A stretch of 64,000 nucleotides of DNA from Microvirga mediterraneensis (GTDB taxonomy: Bacteria; Pseudomonadota; Alphaproteobacteria; Rhizobiales; Beijerinckiaceae). Below the pieces are notes generated by a model. It did not search any database. It was not told where the DNA came from and saw only the letters and a program-made list of their open reading frames with translations. Within the stretch, counting starts at the first letter, position 1. Every line of letters starts with the position of its first letter. The position numbers were made by a program, and so were the translations under genes. Positions 17,362-27,730 of the stretch are shown here, in pieces. Location: assembly GCF_013520865.1 (NCBI RefSeq), contig NZ_JACDXJ010000001.1, positions 3,705,501-3,769,500 of the forward strand. The letters run 5' to 3'.

Positions 17362-18720
17362 TCAGGACAGGATGCGCGCCATGGCGCGCGAATAGCGGGC
17401 GCGGATCGCCTCGCGGTTGACATGCCGGCCATTCCTTACCACGGCCTCGCCCGCCACAAATACCGTATCGATGACGGCCTTGCCCGCGACGAACACGTAA
17501 GAATCGACCCACCGGTCGCCCGAGACGGCGGCGAGGTCCGGATGCGCGGCATCGAGCACCACGAGATCGGCGCGATGCCCGGCTGCGATGGCCCCGATGC
17601 GGCGGCCGAGCGCCTGCGCGCCGCCCGCTAGCGCCCTGTCATACAGGCTGCGTCCCGTCGATTGGCCCTCGTGCTCGGCCAGGACGTTGCGGGCGCGATG
17701 CTTGAGACGCTGGCTGTACTCGAATTGCTTGAGTTCCGCGGGCGCGGAAATCTCGATGTTGGAATCGGACCCCACGCCGAAGCGGCCGCCCCGTGAGAGG
17801 TAATCGGCCCCCTCGAAGATCCCGTCGCCGAGATTGGCCTCCGTGATCGGGCAGAGACCCGCCACCGCGTGGCTCGACGCGATGCCTTCGACCTCTTGCG
17901 CATCGAGATGGGTCGCATGGATCAGACACCAGCGGCGATCCACGGGCGCATGATCGAGCAGCCAGGCGACCGGACGCTGACCGGACCAGGCAAGGCAATC
18001 CTCGACCTCCTTCACCTGCTCGGCGATATGGATGTGGACCGGCGCCTCGCCTGCCGGTGCAATCACCTCGCGAAGGCTTTCGGGCGTGACGGCGCGCAGG
18101 CTGTGCGGCGCGATCCCCACGACCGCATCGTCCAAACCGACCACGGCCTTTCGCGCCCCGTCGAGAAGACGCGCATAGCTCTCGACATCGTTGACGAAGC
18201 GCCGCTGCCCTTCCGTAGGCGCTGCGCCGCCGAAGCCGCCCTGCGCGTAGAAGACCGGCAGGAGCGTCAGACCCATGCCGGTTTCACGGGCGGCAGCCGC
18301 GATCCGACCGGAGAGTTCCGCGATGTCAGCGTAAGGGCGGCCATCGGCATCGTGATGGAGGTAGTGGAACTCGGCGAGCGCCGTGAAGCCGCCTTCCAGC
18401 ATCTCCATCATGGCGAAGGCCGCGATGGCCTCCACGTCGTCGGGCGTCAGCGAGCCGAGGAAGCGGTACATCACCTGCCGCCAGGTCCAGAAGCTGTCGC
18501 CGACCGGACCGCGGGTTTCGGCCAGTCCCGCCATGCCGCGCTGGAAGGTGTGGCTGTGCAGGTTCGGCAAGCCGGGAAGCGCGATCCCAGCGACGCGCTC
18601 GCGCCCCTCGGAGGCGGAGTTCGGGTGGACGGCGGCGATCGTCCCGCCCTCGATGTCGATCCCGACATGCTCCGCCCAGCCGTCCGGCAGGAGGGCGTGA
18701 TCGAGAATGAGCCTGCGCAT
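17362..18720 (-). CDS. hutF: formimidoylglutamate deiminase
   Basis: A 452-residue amidohydrolase converting N-formimidoylglutamate to N-formylglutamate and ammonia. The metal site HSHTFQRG, the HIAEQ and LIHATH strands and the VGSDSNIEIS aspartate are all present. With hutG it defines the five-step route of histidine breakdown used by many Pseudomonas and alphaproteobacteria. The start at 18720 has AAGGTG upstream. It is divergent from hutI across a region holding two HutC-like boxes. Confidence 0.93.
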   Translation of the reverse strand: MRRLILDHALLPDGWAEHVGIDIEGGTIAAVHPNSASEGRERVAGIALPGLPNLHSHTFQRGMAGLAETRGPVGDSFWTWRQVMYRFLGSLTPDDVEAIAAFAMMEMLEGGFTALAEFHYLHHDADGRPYADIAELSGRIAAAARETGMGLTLLPVFYAQGGFGGAAPTEGQRRFVNDVESYARLLDGARKAVVGLDDAVVGIAPHSLRAVTPESLREVIAPAGEAPVHIHIAEQVKEVEDCLAWSGQRPVAWLLDHAPVDRRWCLIHATHLDAQEVEGIASSHAVAGLCPITEANLGDGIFEGADYLSRGGRFGVGSDSNIEISAPAELKQFEYSQRLKHRARNVLAEHEGQSTGRSLYDRALAGGAQALGRRIGAIAAGHRADLVVLDAAHPDLAAVSGDRWVDSYVFVAGKAVIDTVFVAGEAVVRNGRHVNREAIRARYSRAMARILS

Positions 18721-18802
18721 GCTGACACCTTCATCGTTGCTGGCCCGGGACGAAAGCCGCCAAAAAGCCATGCCGGCGCCGGACCATCGAAACCTGTCGA
18801 AT

Positions 18803-18815
18803 ACGTCTAGACAAT
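18803..18815. promoter_or_regulatory. probable HutC operator 1
   Basis: ACGTCTAGACAAT contains the perfect palindrome GTCTAGAC and matches the second box 30 bp away at most positions. It lies in the hutF-hutI divergent promoter region. Confidence 0.55.
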
Positions 18816-18832
18816 ACCGATCTTTCGCGATT

Positions 18833-18845
18833 ATGTATAGACATT
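18833..18845. promoter_or_regulatory. probable HutC operator 2
   Basis: ATGTATAGACATT lies 26 bp before hutI. The same 13-mer occurs inverted at 24752-24764 before the ABC transporter genes. The TGT-N4-ACA core is the kind of half-site pair bound by HutC-type GntR repressors. Confidence 0.65.
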
Positions 18846-18870
18846 ATCGCAACCTATCCGGAGCAGGAAC

Positions 18871-20073
18871 ATGCGCTTCGATCGGGTCTGGTTCAACGCT
18901 CGCCTTGCAACGCTCAGGGGCGACGGTCTCGGGATCGTCGAGAGCGGAGCCGTCGCCTCCAAGGATGGCCGGATTGCCTTCGTGGGACCGGAAAAGGATC
19001 TCCCGAACGGCTGGGACGCGGCCGAGCGAATCGACTGCCAAAACCGCTGGATCACTCCTGGCCTCGTGGATTGCCACACTCATCTCGTCTATGGCGGCGA
19101 CCGGGCGCATGAATTCGAGCTGCGGCTCAACGGCGCCAGCTACGAGGAGATCGCCCGCGCGGGCGGCGGCATCGTGTCCACCGTGAAGGCGACGCGCGCG
19201 GCGAGCGCGGACGAGCTCGTGGCGAGCGCCCTGCCCCGCCTCGACCATCTGATTGCCGAGGGCTGCACCACTGTCGAGATCAAGTCCGGCTACGGCCTCG
19301 ATCTGGAGACCGAGGCCCGGTCATTAAGGGCGGCGCGCCGCCTCGCCGGGGAACGCCCCGTCTCCGTCGTCACCACGTTCCTCGGCGCCCATGCCCTGCC
19401 GCCGGAGGCGAACGGCGACAAGGACGCCTTCATCGACACGATCTGCCGCGAGATGCTGCCGGCTCTCGCCCGCGAAGGATTGGCCGATGCGGTCGATGCC
19501 TTCTGCGAGGGCATCGCCTTCTCGCCCGAACAGACTGCCCGCGTGTTCGACGCCGCCAGGGCGCATGGCCTGAGGGTCAAGCTCCACGCCGACCAGCTCT
19601 CCAACCTGCACGGCGCGAAGCTCGCCGCCGATCACGGCGCGCTCTCCGCCGACCATCTGGAATACACGGACGAGGAAGGCGCCGCCGCGATGGCGAAGGC
19701 CGGCACGGTCGCCGTGCTCCTGCCGGGCGCCTTCTACATGCTGCGCGAGACGAAGCTGCCGCCGGTCGCCGCCTTCCGCCAGCACGGCACGCATATGGCG
19801 CTGGCGACCGACTGCAATCCCGGCACCTCGCCGCTCACATCGCTCCTGCTCACCATGAACATGGGCGCGACCCTGTTCCGCATGACCGTCGAGGAATGCA
19901 TCGCGGGCGTCACGCGCGAGGCCGCGCGTGCGCTGGGCCGCCTCGACGAGATCGGCACTCTGGAGATCGGCAAGTCGTGCGATCTCGCGATCTGGACCAT
20001 CGAGCGCCCGGCGGAGCTCGTCTACCGCATCGGCTTCAACCCGCTTCACGCCCGCATCTGGAGGGGACAGTGA
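18871..20073 (+). CDS. hutI: imidazolonepropionase
   Basis: A 400-residue amidohydrolase that opens imidazolone propionate to N-formimidoylglutamate, step three of histidine breakdown. The metal motif is [14 protein letters not shown] near residue 70. [19 protein letters not shown] and [10 protein letters not shown] are family hallmarks. GGAGCAGG precedes the start. The stop overlaps the GTG start of hutH. Confidence 0.95.
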   Translation: MRFDRVWFNARLATLRGDGLGIVESGAVASKDGRIAFVGPEKDLPNGWDAAERIDCQNRWITPGLVDCHTHLVYGGDRAHEFELRLNGASYEEIARAGGGIVSTVKATRAASADELVASALPRLDHLIAEGCTTVEIKSGYGLDLETEARSLRAARRLAGERPVSVVTTFLGAHALPPEANGDKDAFIDTICREMLPALAREGLADAVDAFCEGIAFSPEQTARVFDAARAHGLRVKLHADQLSNLHGAKLAADHGALSADHLEYTDEEGAAAMAKAGTVAVLLPGAFYMLRETKLPPVAAFRQHGTHMALATDCNPGTSPLTSLLLTMNMGATLFRMTVEECIAGVTREAARALGRLDEIGTLEIGKSCDLAIWTIERPAELVYRIGFNPLHARIWRGQ

Positions 20074-21620
20074 CCAAAAACGTATTGCTTCATCCCGGCT
20101 CCGTCGCGCTCGCCGACTGGCAACGCGTCTATTTCGGAGCGCAGGTGACGCTCGATCAGGATTGCCGCTCCGCCATCGAGGCGGGCGCCAGGACCATCGA
20201 CGCCATCGTGGCCAAGGGCGAGCCGGTCTACGGCATCAATACCGGCTTCGGAAAGCTCGCGAGCGTGCGCATCGGCGCGGGCGACCTCGCGACGCTCCAG
20301 CGCAACATCGTGCTCTCGCATGCGGCCGGCGTCGGCGATCCGCTGCCGGTTGCGGTGGTGCGGCTCGTCATGGCGCTCAAGCTCGCGAGCCTTGCCCAAG
20401 GCGCGTCGGGCGTGCGCTGGTCCACCATCGAGCACCTGACGGCCTGCCTGAAGGCGGACCTCGTCCCCGTCATTCCGGGACAGGGGTCCGTCGGCGCATC
20501 GGGCGATCTCGCGCCCCTCGCCCACATGACGGCGGCCCTCATGGGCGTCGGGGAGTTCTTCGTCGACGGACACCGCGTGCCAGCGGAAGCGGCGCTCGCG
20601 CAGGCGGGCCTCGCACCGCTCTCGCTCGGCCCGAAGGAAGGACTCGCGCTTCTCAACGGCACGCAGGTTTCGACGGCGCTCGCCCTGGCGGGACTGTTCG
20701 AGGCAGAGCGCGTGTTCCAGGCAGCCCTCGTCACGGGCGCGCTCGCCACCGACGCCGCCAAGGGGTCGGACGGCCCCTTCGACGAGCGCATCCAGAAGCT
20801 GCGGCGCCATCGCGGTCAGATCGAGGTGGCCGCTACCTTGCGCGCCCTGATGCAGGGCAGCGCCATCCGCGCCTCGCACCTCACCAACGACGACCGCGTG
20901 CAGGACCCCTATTGCCTGCGCTGCCAGCCGCAGGTCATGGGCGCGGTGCTCGACCTGCTGCGCCAGGCAGGCGAGACGCTCGGCACCGAAGCGAACGGCG
21001 TATCCGACAACCCCCTCGTCTTCTCGGAAACCGGAGAAGTCATCTCCGGCGGCAACTTCCACGCGGAGCCTGTCGCCTTCGCGGCCGACATGATCGCCAT
21101 GGCCCTGTGCGAGATCGGCTCGCTCGCCGAGCGGCGCATCGCCATGCTGGTCGATCCGGGCCTGTCGGGCCTCCCCGCCTTCCTCACGCCGAAGCCGGGG
21201 CTCAATTCCGGCTTCATGATCCCGCAGGTCACGGCGGCCGCCCTCGTGTCCGAGAACAAGCAGCGCGCCTATCCGGCGAGCGTGGATTCGATCCCGACCT
21301 CCGCCAACCAGGAGGACCACGTGTCCATGGCGACCCATGGCGCAAGACGGCTCCTGCCCATGGCGGCGAACGCCGCCAACGTGATCGGCATCGAACTTTT
21401 GGCCGCTGTCCAGGGCTGCGATTTCCATGTTCCCATGAAGTCCAGCGAGCGCCTGGAGCGCGCCCGTGCGCTGCTGCGTGGAAGCGTCCCGCATCTCGAC
21501 GACGACCGGCACATGGCGCCCGACATGGAACGGGCCACGGCCCTCGTCGCGTCCGGCGCCCTAGCGGATGCCGCCGGCGCGGACGTTCTGCCCGTCGTGA
21601 CGAGCGAGATTCGGGCATGA
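20070..21620 (+). CDS. hutH: histidine ammonia-lyase
   Basis: A 516-residue lyase deaminating histidine to urocanate, the first step of the pathway. The Ala-Ser-Gly triad that forms the MIO cofactor is in [24 protein letters not shown] and the GNFHAEP loop are also intact. It starts at a GTG (20070) overlapping the hutI stop (GTGA), so the two are translationally coupled. The preceding GAGGGGAC is a good ribosome site. Confidence 0.96.
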   Translation: MTKNVLLHPGSVALADWQRVYFGAQVTLDQDCRSAIEAGARTIDAIVAKGEPVYGINTGFGKLASVRIGAGDLATLQRNIVLSHAAGVGDPLPVAVVRLVMALKLASLAQGASGVRWSTIEHLTACLKADLVPVIPGQGSVGASGDLAPLAHMTAALMGVGEFFVDGHRVPAEAALAQAGLAPLSLGPKEGLALLNGTQVSTALALAGLFEAERVFQAALVTGALATDAAKGSDGPFDERIQKLRRHRGQIEVAATLRALMQGSAIRASHLTNDDRVQDPYCLRCQPQVMGAVLDLLRQAGETLGTEANGVSDNPLVFSETGEVISGGNFHAEPVAFAADMIAMALCEIGSLAERRIAMLVDPGLSGLPAFLTPKPGLNSGFMIPQVTAAALVSENKQRAYPASVDSIPTSANQEDHVSMATHGARRLLPMAANAANVIGIELLAAVQGCDFHVPMKSSERLERARALLRGSVPHLDDDRHMAPDMERATALVASGALADAAGADVLPVVTSEIRA

Positions 21621-22447
21621 GCACGCATCCGGACTGGCTCACGGTTTCCCGAGGCGACGCGCCGCTCGTCGTGAGCCTGCCGCATACGGGCACGGCGATT
21701 CCGGACGCGTATGCGCGCGGCCTCGTCTCGCCCTGGCTCGCGCGCAAGGACGCGGATTGGTGGATCGAGCGGCTCTACGACTTCGCCGCCGGACTCGGCG
21801 CCACCGTGATCCGCACCGCGATCTCGCGCACGGTGATCGACGTGAACCGCGACCCGTCCGGCGTCTCGCTCTATCCCGGACAGGCGACCACGGAACTGTG
21901 CCCGACGACGACCTTCGACGGCGAGCCGCTCTACGAGCCGGGAACGGAGCCGACGGCGGACGAGATCGCCGAGCGCCGCGCCCGCTTCTTCGAGCCCTAT
22001 CATGCCGCCCTTCGCGCCGAGATCGAGCGCCTGCGGGCGCGGCATGACACCGTCGTGGTCTACGACTGCCACTCGATCCGCTCGGTGATCCCGCGCCTGT
22101 TCGACGGCGCCCTGCCCCATTTCAACATCGGCACCAATGGCGGCGCCTCCTGCGCGCCGTCCCTGAGCGCTGCCATCGAGAACCTCTGCGCGCAGAGCGG
22201 CTTGAGCCATGTGATGAACGGCCGTTTCAAGGGCGGCTACATCACGCGCAGCCTCGGCAGCCCCGACGAGGGTGTTCACGCCGTCCAGATGGAACTCGCC
22301 TGCCGCGGCTACATGCATGAGCCGCTCGGCCCCGTCTCGGAGCGTGAATGGCCCAGCGCCTACGACGAGAGCTATGCCGCGCCCATGCGCGCGACGCTGA
22401 CCCGCATTCTTCAGACCTGTCTCGCCTTTGCCCCATCCAAAGCCTGA
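21617..22447 (+). CDS. hutG: N-formylglutamate deformylase
   Basis: A 276-residue zinc hydrolase releasing formate and glutamate from N-formylglutamate, the last step after Hut[29 protein letters not shown] and GGYITR-type segments match the family. The ATG overlaps the hutH stop by four bases (ATGA). No formimidoylglutamase of the arginase family is seen, which agrees with the HutF/HutG route. Confidence 0.93.
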   Translation: MSTHPDWLTVSRGDAPLVVSLPHTGTAIPDAYARGLVSPWLARKDADWWIERLYDFAAGLGATVIRTAISRTVIDVNRDPSGVSLYPGQATTELCPTTTFDGEPLYEPGTEPTADEIAERRARFFEPYHAALRAEIERLRARHDTVVVYDCHSIRSVIPRLFDGALPHFNIGTNGGASCAPSLSAAIENLCAQSGLSHVMNGRFKGGYITRSLGSPDEGVHAVQMELACRGYMHEPLGPVSEREWPSAYDESYAAPMRATLTRILQTCLAFAPSKA

Positions 22448-22463
22448 TCCGAGGATCCATCCC

Positions 22464-24128
22464 ATGACCCGCATCGACAACGCCCGCGTGATCCGCGCCG
22501 CCCACGGCACCGACCTGTCGGCCAAGAGCTGGCTGACCGAAGCGCCCCTGCGCATGCTGATGAACAACCTCGATCCCGACGTCGCCGAAAGGCCGGGCGA
22601 ACTCGTCGTCTATGGCGGCATCGGCCGCGCGGCGCGCGACTGGGACAGCTTCGACCGCATCGTCGCCGCGCTGAAGAACCTCGAAGCCGACGAGACGCTC
22701 CTCGTGCAGTCCGGCAAGCCGGTCGGCGTGTTCCGCACCCATGCGGATGCCCCGCGCGTGCTGATCGCCAATTCCAACCTCGTGCCGCACTGGGCCACCT
22801 GGGACAAGTTCCATGAGCTCGACCGCAAGGGGCTCATGATGTACGGCCAGATGACGGCCGGCTCCTGGATCTATATCGGCACGCAGGGCATCGTGCAGGG
22901 CACCTACGAGACCTTCGTGGAAGTGGGCCGCCAGCACTATAACGGCGATCTCTCCGGCCGCTGGATCCTCACCGGCGGGCTCGGCGGCATGGGCGGCGCG
23001 CAGCCGCTCGCCGCCACCATGGCGGGCGCCTCCTGCCTCGCCGTCGAATGTCAGCCGAGCCGCATCGAGATGCGCCTGCGCACCGGCTATCTCGACCGCC
23101 GCGCCGACACGCTGGATGAGGCTCTCGCCATCATCGAGCAATCCTGCCGCGATAAAAAGCCTGTCTCGGTTGGTCTTCTCGGCAACGCCGCCGAGATCTT
23201 CCCGGAGATCTACCGGCGCGGTATCCGTCCGGATGCGGTGACGGACCAGACTTCGGCACACGACCCGATCAACGGCTACCTGCCGAAGGGCTGGACCCTG
23301 GCCGAGTGGGAAGCCAAGCGCGAGATCGATCCCAAGGCCGTGGAGCACGCCGCCAAGCAATCCATGGCCGAGCACGTGCGCGCCATGCTGGATTTCTACA
23401 AGGCGGGCGTCCCGACCCTGGATTACGGCAACAACATCCGCCAGATGGCGAAGGAAGAAGGCGTCGACAATGCCTTCGACTTCCCGGGCTTCGTCCCGGC
23501 TTACATCCGCCCGCTCTTCTGCCGCGGCATCGGGCCGTTCCGCTGGGCCGCGCTGTCGGGAGATCCTGAGGACATCTACAAGACCGACGCGAAGGTGAAG
23601 GAGCTGCTGCCGGACAACAAGCACCTGCACAACTGGCTCGACATGGCGAAGGAGCGCATCAAGTTCCAGGGCCTGCCCGCCCGCATCTGCTGGGTCGGCC
23701 TCGGCGACCGCCACCGCCTCGGCCTCGCCTTCAACGAGATGGTTGCCAAGGGCGAGCTGAAGGCCCCCATCGTGATCGGTCGCGACCACCTCGATTCCGG
23801 CTCGGTCGCAAGCCCGAACCGGGAGACGGAGGCCATGAAGGATGGCTCGGATGCGGTGTCCGACTGGCCGCTCCTCAACGCCCTGCTCAATTGCGCGTCC
23901 GGCGCCACCTGGGTGTCGCTGCACCACGGCGGCGGCGTCGGCATGGGCTTCTCGCAGCATTCCGGCATGGTGATCGTCTGCGACGGCACACCGGAAGCCG
24001 CCAAGCGCATCGAGCGCGTGCTCTGGAACGATCCGGCGACCGGCGTCATGCGCCATGCGGATGCGGGCTACGACATCGCCATCGACTGCGCTCGCGAGCA
24101 CAACCTCAACCTCCCGAGCCTGCGTTGA
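22464..24128 (+). CDS. hutU: urocanate hydratase
   Basis: A 554-residue NAD-dependent urocanase converting urocanate to imidazolone propionate. The conserved cysteine block is [17 protein letters not shown] and the NAD-binding loops include [30 protein letters not shown] and [15 protein letters not shown] are strong family signatures. The start at 22464 (MTRIDNAR) has GAGGAT upstream; the 12-codon extension overlapping hutG is not needed. The stop overlaps the hutD start (TGATG). Confidence 0.96.
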   Translation: MTRIDNARVIRAAHGTDLSAKSWLTEAPLRMLMNNLDPDVAERPGELVVYGGIGRAARDWDSFDRIVAALKNLEADETLLVQSGKPVGVFRTHADAPRVLIANSNLVPHWATWDKFHELDRKGLMMYGQMTAGSWIYIGTQGIVQGTYETFVEVGRQHYNGDLSGRWILTGGLGGMGGAQPLAATMAGASCLAVECQPSRIEMRLRTGYLDRRADTLDEALAIIEQSCRDKKPVSVGLLGNAAEIFPEIYRRGIRPDAVTDQTSAHDPINGYLPKGWTLAEWEAKREIDPKAVEHAAKQSMAEHVRAMLDFYKAGVPTLDYGNNIRQMAKEEGVDNAFDFPGFVPAYIRPLFCRGIGPFRWAALSGDPEDIYKTDAKVKELLPDNKHLHNWLDMAKERIKFQGLPARICWVGLGDRHRLGLAFNEMVAKGELKAPIVIGRDHLDSGSVASPNRETEAMKDGSDAVSDWPLLNALLNCASGATWVSLHHGGGVGMGFSQHSGMVIVCDGTPEAAKRIERVLWNDPATGVMRHADAGYDIAIDCAREHNLNLPSLR

Positions 24129-24706
24129 TGCGGGCGCGCGTCGTCCGCAACCACGATCTCGTCCGGGTCCCCTGGAAGAACGGCGGCGGCACCACGGCTG
24201 AGGTCGCCGCCTTTCCGGAGGGCTCGACCTTCGAGACCTTCGGCTGGCGCATCAGCATGGCCGATGTGGCCTCGGACGGTCCGTTCTCGCTGTTCCCGGG
24301 GATCGACCGGACATTGATCGTAGTGGAAGGCGACGGCATCGAACTCGACGTGGAGGGCATCGCCTATCTGCTGGACGAGGCCTCGCCCAAGCTCTCGTTC
24401 TCCGGCGACGACATCACCACCGGGCGCCTTCTCTCGGGGCCGATCCGCGACCTCAACGTGATGACGCGGCGCGGACAGTTCCGGCACCGGACGCGTTTCG
24501 TCGAGTCCGGCGTGGCGCTGCTGGCGGAGGAGACCGCCGTCGCGTTTCTCGTCCCGCTCGATGGACTCTTCGACGTGACGCTCGATTCGACGATCCATTC
24601 GCTTCAAGCCCTCGACACACTGATGCTGGACGCCACGCAGGACCTCATCCTGCTCTCCGGCTCCGGTCGGGCAATCCTCATCGAGATCACGCCGGATCCA
24701 ATCTGA
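24128..24706 (+). CDS. hutD: HutD/Ves-family cupin protein
   Basis: A 192-residue cupin-type protein of the HutD family. The conserved start is VPWKNGGGTTAEVA, followed by WRISMADVASDGPFS and FPGIDRTL. HutD genes travel with hut operons and are thought to limit excess activity of the pathway; the biochemical role is poorly known. It overlaps the end of hutU by one base. Confidence 0.88.
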   Translation: MRARVVRNHDLVRVPWKNGGGTTAEVAAFPEGSTFETFGWRISMADVASDGPFSLFPGIDRTLIVVEGDGIELDVEGIAYLLDEASPKLSFSGDDITTGRLLSGPIRDLNVMTRRGQFRHRTRFVESGVALLAEETAVAFLVPLDGLFDVTLDSTIHSLQALDTLMLDATQDLILLSGSGRAILIEITPDPI

Positions 24707-24751
24707 GCGCGCAACTTTTAGCGCGCATTGCCCAAAACAGCGGCAGGTTGA

Positions 24752-24764
24752 AATGTCTATACAT
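24752..24764. promoter_or_regulatory. probable HutC operator 3, before the ABC transporter
   Basis: AATGTCTATACAT is the exact reverse complement of the box at 18833-18845. It abuts a TTGACA hexamer (24765-24770) that could be a -35 element. It places the downstream transporter under the same control as the hut genes. Confidence 0.6.
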
Positions 24765-24888
24765 TTGACATTGCCGCTCCGTCATGGTGCCATTCGCCCG
24801 CTCGCAAGGAAGCGCCGGCGGAGAAGCAAGAACTTCAGGGAAACAGCCGGCGGAACGAGCCAGGGAATTGGACAGGACGGAGGCAGCA

Positions 24889-25830
24889 ATGAAAGCGGTA
24901 TTGGGTGGTTTGGCCGTGTTGGCGCTGGCGGCGGCGTCCGCCTCGGCGCAGGAGACGAAGGTGGCCATCGGCATCTCGGGCTGGACGGGCTTCGCGCCCC
25001 TGACGCTCGCGAAGGAGGCCGGCATCTTCAAGAAGAACGGCCTCGACGTCACGATCAAGAAAGTCCCGCAGGCGAGCCGCCACCTCGCCATCCAGTCCGG
25101 CGATATCCAATGCGCGGCAACGACCGTCGAGACATGGATCGTGTGGAATGCCAACGGGGTCCCCACCAAGCAGATCTTCCAGCTCGACAAGAGCTACGGC
25201 GCTGACGGCATGGTCGTGAAGAACGACATCGCGTCGATCAAGGATATCAAGGGCAAGCAGGTCGCGGCTTCCGCGCCCGGCACGTCGCCCTATTTCGCGC
25301 TCTCCTGGATGCTCAAGAAGAACGGCCTCTCCGTGAAGGACGTCACCGTCGTCAACATGGAGCCGGGCCCTGCCGCCCAGGCCTTTATCGCCGGGCAGAA
25401 CGACGCGGCCATGACTTATGAGCCGTATCTCTCTTCCGTGCGCGCCGCGCCGCAATCGGGCAAGATCATCGCCACCACGCTCGACTACCCGATGGTGATG
25501 GACACCTTCGGCTGCACGCCGAAATTCCTCGCCGACAACCCGAAGGCCGCCAAGGCCTTTGCCGACAGCTATTTCGAAGCTCTCGACATGATCGCCAAGG
25601 ATCAGGCGAAGGCCTACGACATCATGGGCGCAGACGTGAAGCAGACCGGCGAGGCCTTCGGCAAGTCGGCCCAGTTCCTGCGCTGGCAGGACCGCGCGGC
25701 GAACAAGAAGTTCTTCGAGAGCGAGTTCAAGACCTTCTCGGCAGAAGCCGCCGACCTGCTGCTCGAAACCGGCATCATCAAGCAGAAGCCGGACATGGAC
25801 GCGCTGGCGGATACCAGCTTCATCCAGTAA
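24889..25830 (+). CDS. ABC transporter periplasmic binding protein, NMT1/SsuA type
   Basis: A 313-residue periplasmic solute receptor with a clear signal peptide ending ASASAQ. The mature part opens VAIGISGWTGFAPLTLAKEAGIF in the manner of nitrate/sulfonate/taurine and thiamine-precursor receptors. The start at 24889 has GGAGGCAG upstream. Operon position behind hutD and the HutC-like box suggest that the ligand is histidine, urocanate or a related imidazole. Sulfonates remain possible because the fold is also used for them. Confidence 0.87.
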   Translation: MKAVLGGLAVLALAAASASAQETKVAIGISGWTGFAPLTLAKEAGIFKKNGLDVTIKKVPQASRHLAIQSGDIQCAATTVETWIVWNANGVPTKQIFQLDKSYGADGMVVKNDIASIKDIKGKQVAASAPGTSPYFALSWMLKKNGLSVKDVTVVNMEPGPAAQAFIAGQNDAAMTYEPYLSSVRAAPQSGKIIATTLDYPMVMDTFGCTPKFLADNPKAAKAFADSYFEALDMIAKDQAKAYDIMGADVKQTGEAFGKSAQFLRWQDRAANKKFFESEFKTFSAEAADLLLETGIIKQKPDMDALADTSFIQ

Positions 25831-25837
25831 GGCCGTT

Positions 25838-25877
25838 GCCGAGGCCCTGGCCCGTGGAAGCGGGCCAGGGCCTCGGC
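25838..25877 (+). promoter_or_regulatory. 17-bp perfect hairpin between receptor and permease genes
   Basis: A 17-pair stem (25838-25854 with 25861-25877) with a 6-nt loop is followed by CTTTTCC. Such hairpins stabilise the upstream receptor message or partly terminate transcription, giving more receptor than membrane subunits. Confidence 0.75.
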
Positions 25878-25933
25878 CTTTTCCTCAGGCACACATCCGG
25901 CACTGAACGTCCGGATGGCAGAACAGATTCTTC

Positions 25934-26710
25934 ATGCCCCGTCCTCTTGAACCCGTCAGCCAAGGCACGCGCGTCGCGCTCGGCATTTCCTTCTTCGTCC
26001 TTTTCTTCGCGGCCTGGGCCTTCGCAACGCTCGGCGGCTTCGTCTCGCGCACGTTCCTGGCCGATCCGATCACCATGGTGCAGGACGGCTGGCTGCTGCT
26101 CACGCGGTTCGGCTTCCTGAACGATATCGGCGTCACGGTCTGGCGCGTCGTCGGCGGCTTCGTGCTTGCCGCCCTCGTCGCGGTGCCGCTCGGCATCATG
26201 ATGGGCGCGTATAAATCCTTCGAGGCGTTCCTCGAGCCCTTCGTGTCCTTCGCCCGCTACCTTCCGGCCTCCGCCTTCGTGCCGCTCCTCATCCTCTGGG
26301 CGGGCATCGGCGAGATGCAGAAGCTCCTGGTGATCTTCATTGGCTCCGTCTTCCAGATCATCCTGATGGTGGCCGTGGCCGTGGGCAACACGCGCCGCGA
26401 CCTCGTCGAGGCCGCCTATACGCTGGGCTCGAAGGATCGGGGCGTGGTCAGGCGCGTGCTGATCCCCGCCAATGCGCCGGAGATCGCCGAGATCCTGCGA
26501 CTCGTGCTCGGCTGGGCGTGGACCTACGTGATCGTTGCGGAGCTCATCGGCTCCTCCTCCGGCATCGGCCACATGATCATCGACAGCCAGGCGCTTCTCG
26601 CGACGGGACAGATGATCTTCGGCATCATCGTCATCGGCGTGATCGGCCTCATCTCTGACTTCCTGTTCAAGGCGCTCAACCGCTCGCTCTTCCCCTGGAG
26701 GCTCGCATGA
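25934..26710 (+). CDS. ABC transporter permease, SsuC/TauC type
   Basis: A 258-residue inner-membrane subunit with about six helices. The EAA loop that contacts the ATPase reads EAAYTLGSKDRGVVRRVLIP. FVSFARYLPASAFVPLLILW is typical of nitrate/sulfonate-type permeases. The stop overlaps the ATPase start by four bases. Confidence 0.9.
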   Translation: MPRPLEPVSQGTRVALGISFFVLFFAAWAFATLGGFVSRTFLADPITMVQDGWLLLTRFGFLNDIGVTVWRVVGGFVLAALVAVPLGIMMGAYKSFEAFLEPFVSFARYLPASAFVPLLILWAGIGEMQKLLVIFIGSVFQIILMVAVAVGNTRRDLVEAAYTLGSKDRGVVRRVLIPANAPEIAEILRLVLGWAWTYVIVAELIGSSSGIGHMIIDSQALLATGQMIFGIIVIGVIGLISDFLFKALNRSLFPWRLA

Positions 26711-27498
26711 CCGGCACGATCCTCCAGATCGAGAACGTCTCACGCGTCTTTCCGGGCGTGCGCGGCGGCGCGCCCGTGCGGGCGCTGGAGCCCACGAGCC
26801 TGCAGGTGGCGCAGAACGATTTCATCACCATCCTCGGGCCCTCGGGCTGCGGAAAATCCACGCTCCTGCGCATCGTGGCGGGCCTCGACCGCCCGAGCGG
26901 CGGGCGCGTGATGCTCAACGGCCGCGAGATCAAGGGCCCCGGCGCGGACCGGGGCATGGTGTTCCAGTCCTACACGCTGTTTCCCTGGCTCACGATCGCC
27001 GAGAACATCGCCTACGGGCTGCGCGAGAAGGGCATGCCGAAGGCGGAGCGGCAGGAGATCGTCGCGTCCTATACCGAGAAGGTGGGTCTGCGCGGATTCG
27101 AGAACCATTATCCGAAGCAGCTTTCGGGCGGCATGCAGCAGCGCACGGCCATCGCCCGCGCGCTCGCCAACGATCCCGACATCCTGCTCCTCGACGAACC
27201 CTTCGGCGCCCTCGACAACCAGACCCGCGGCCTGATGCAGGAATTGCTGCTCGGCATCTGGGAACGGGAGCGCAAGACCGTTCTTTTCGTGACGCACGAC
27301 ATCGAGGAAGCGATCTTCCTCGCCTCCCGCGTCATCGTCATGTCGGCCCGCCCCGGTCGGATCAAGGCCGACATCCCTGTCGACCTGCCGCATCCCCGTC
27401 ATTACAGGATGAAGACCACACCAGAGTTCTCGAGCCTGAAGGCCCAACTGACAGAGGAAATCCGCGTCGAGGCGATGCAGGCGGAAGGGGTGCATTGA
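26707..27498 (+). CDS. ABC transporter ATP-binding protein, SsuB/TauB type
   Basis: A 263-residue ATPase with Walker A GPSGCGKST, signature LSGGMQQR and Walker B DILLLDEPFGALD, then the H-loop histidine in VTHDIEEA. It completes the three-gene importer with the receptor and permease. The ATG overlaps the permease stop (ATGA). Presumed role: energising uptake of a histidine-pathway substrate. Confidence 0.92.
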   Translation: MTGTILQIENVSRVFPGVRGGAPVRALEPTSLQVAQNDFITILGPSGCGKSTLLRIVAGLDRPSGGRVMLNGREIKGPGADRGMVFQSYTLFPWLTIAENIAYGLREKGMPKAERQEIVASYTEKVGLRGFENHYPKQLSGGMQQRTAIARALANDPDILLLDEPFGALDNQTRGLMQELLLGIWERERKTVLFVTHDIEEAIFLASRVIVMSARPGRIKADIPVDLPHPRHYRMKTTPEFSSLKAQLTEEIRVEAMQAEGVH

Positions 27499-27730
27499 GG
27501 CGGCGAGGCAGGGCCCGGGAAGCAGGATCGAACGATCCGACCCAACCCTTGTAAGCGGAATGCCGGGCCGTCGCATCGCAAGCGGCCCGTTCGCATCCTC
27601 TTGCCCGGCGAGGCGGGCTATAAAGGCTCGCTCCGCGCAAGTGAGGTGGTATTTGCGGTACTCTTCCGGGTGAATTGACGCTTCGGGCCCCTTCAGGCGA
27701 CGCTTTGCTTCTCCGAAGTGGGAAGCCACG

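Noticed and set aside
27512..27569. tRNA-like structure after the ABC ATPase gene (GGCCCGG/CCGGGCC ends, GGATCGTTCGATCC arm)
   Set aside because: Only 58 nt, no D arm and the anticodon-stem bases do not pair. Probably a chance palindrome or weak terminator.
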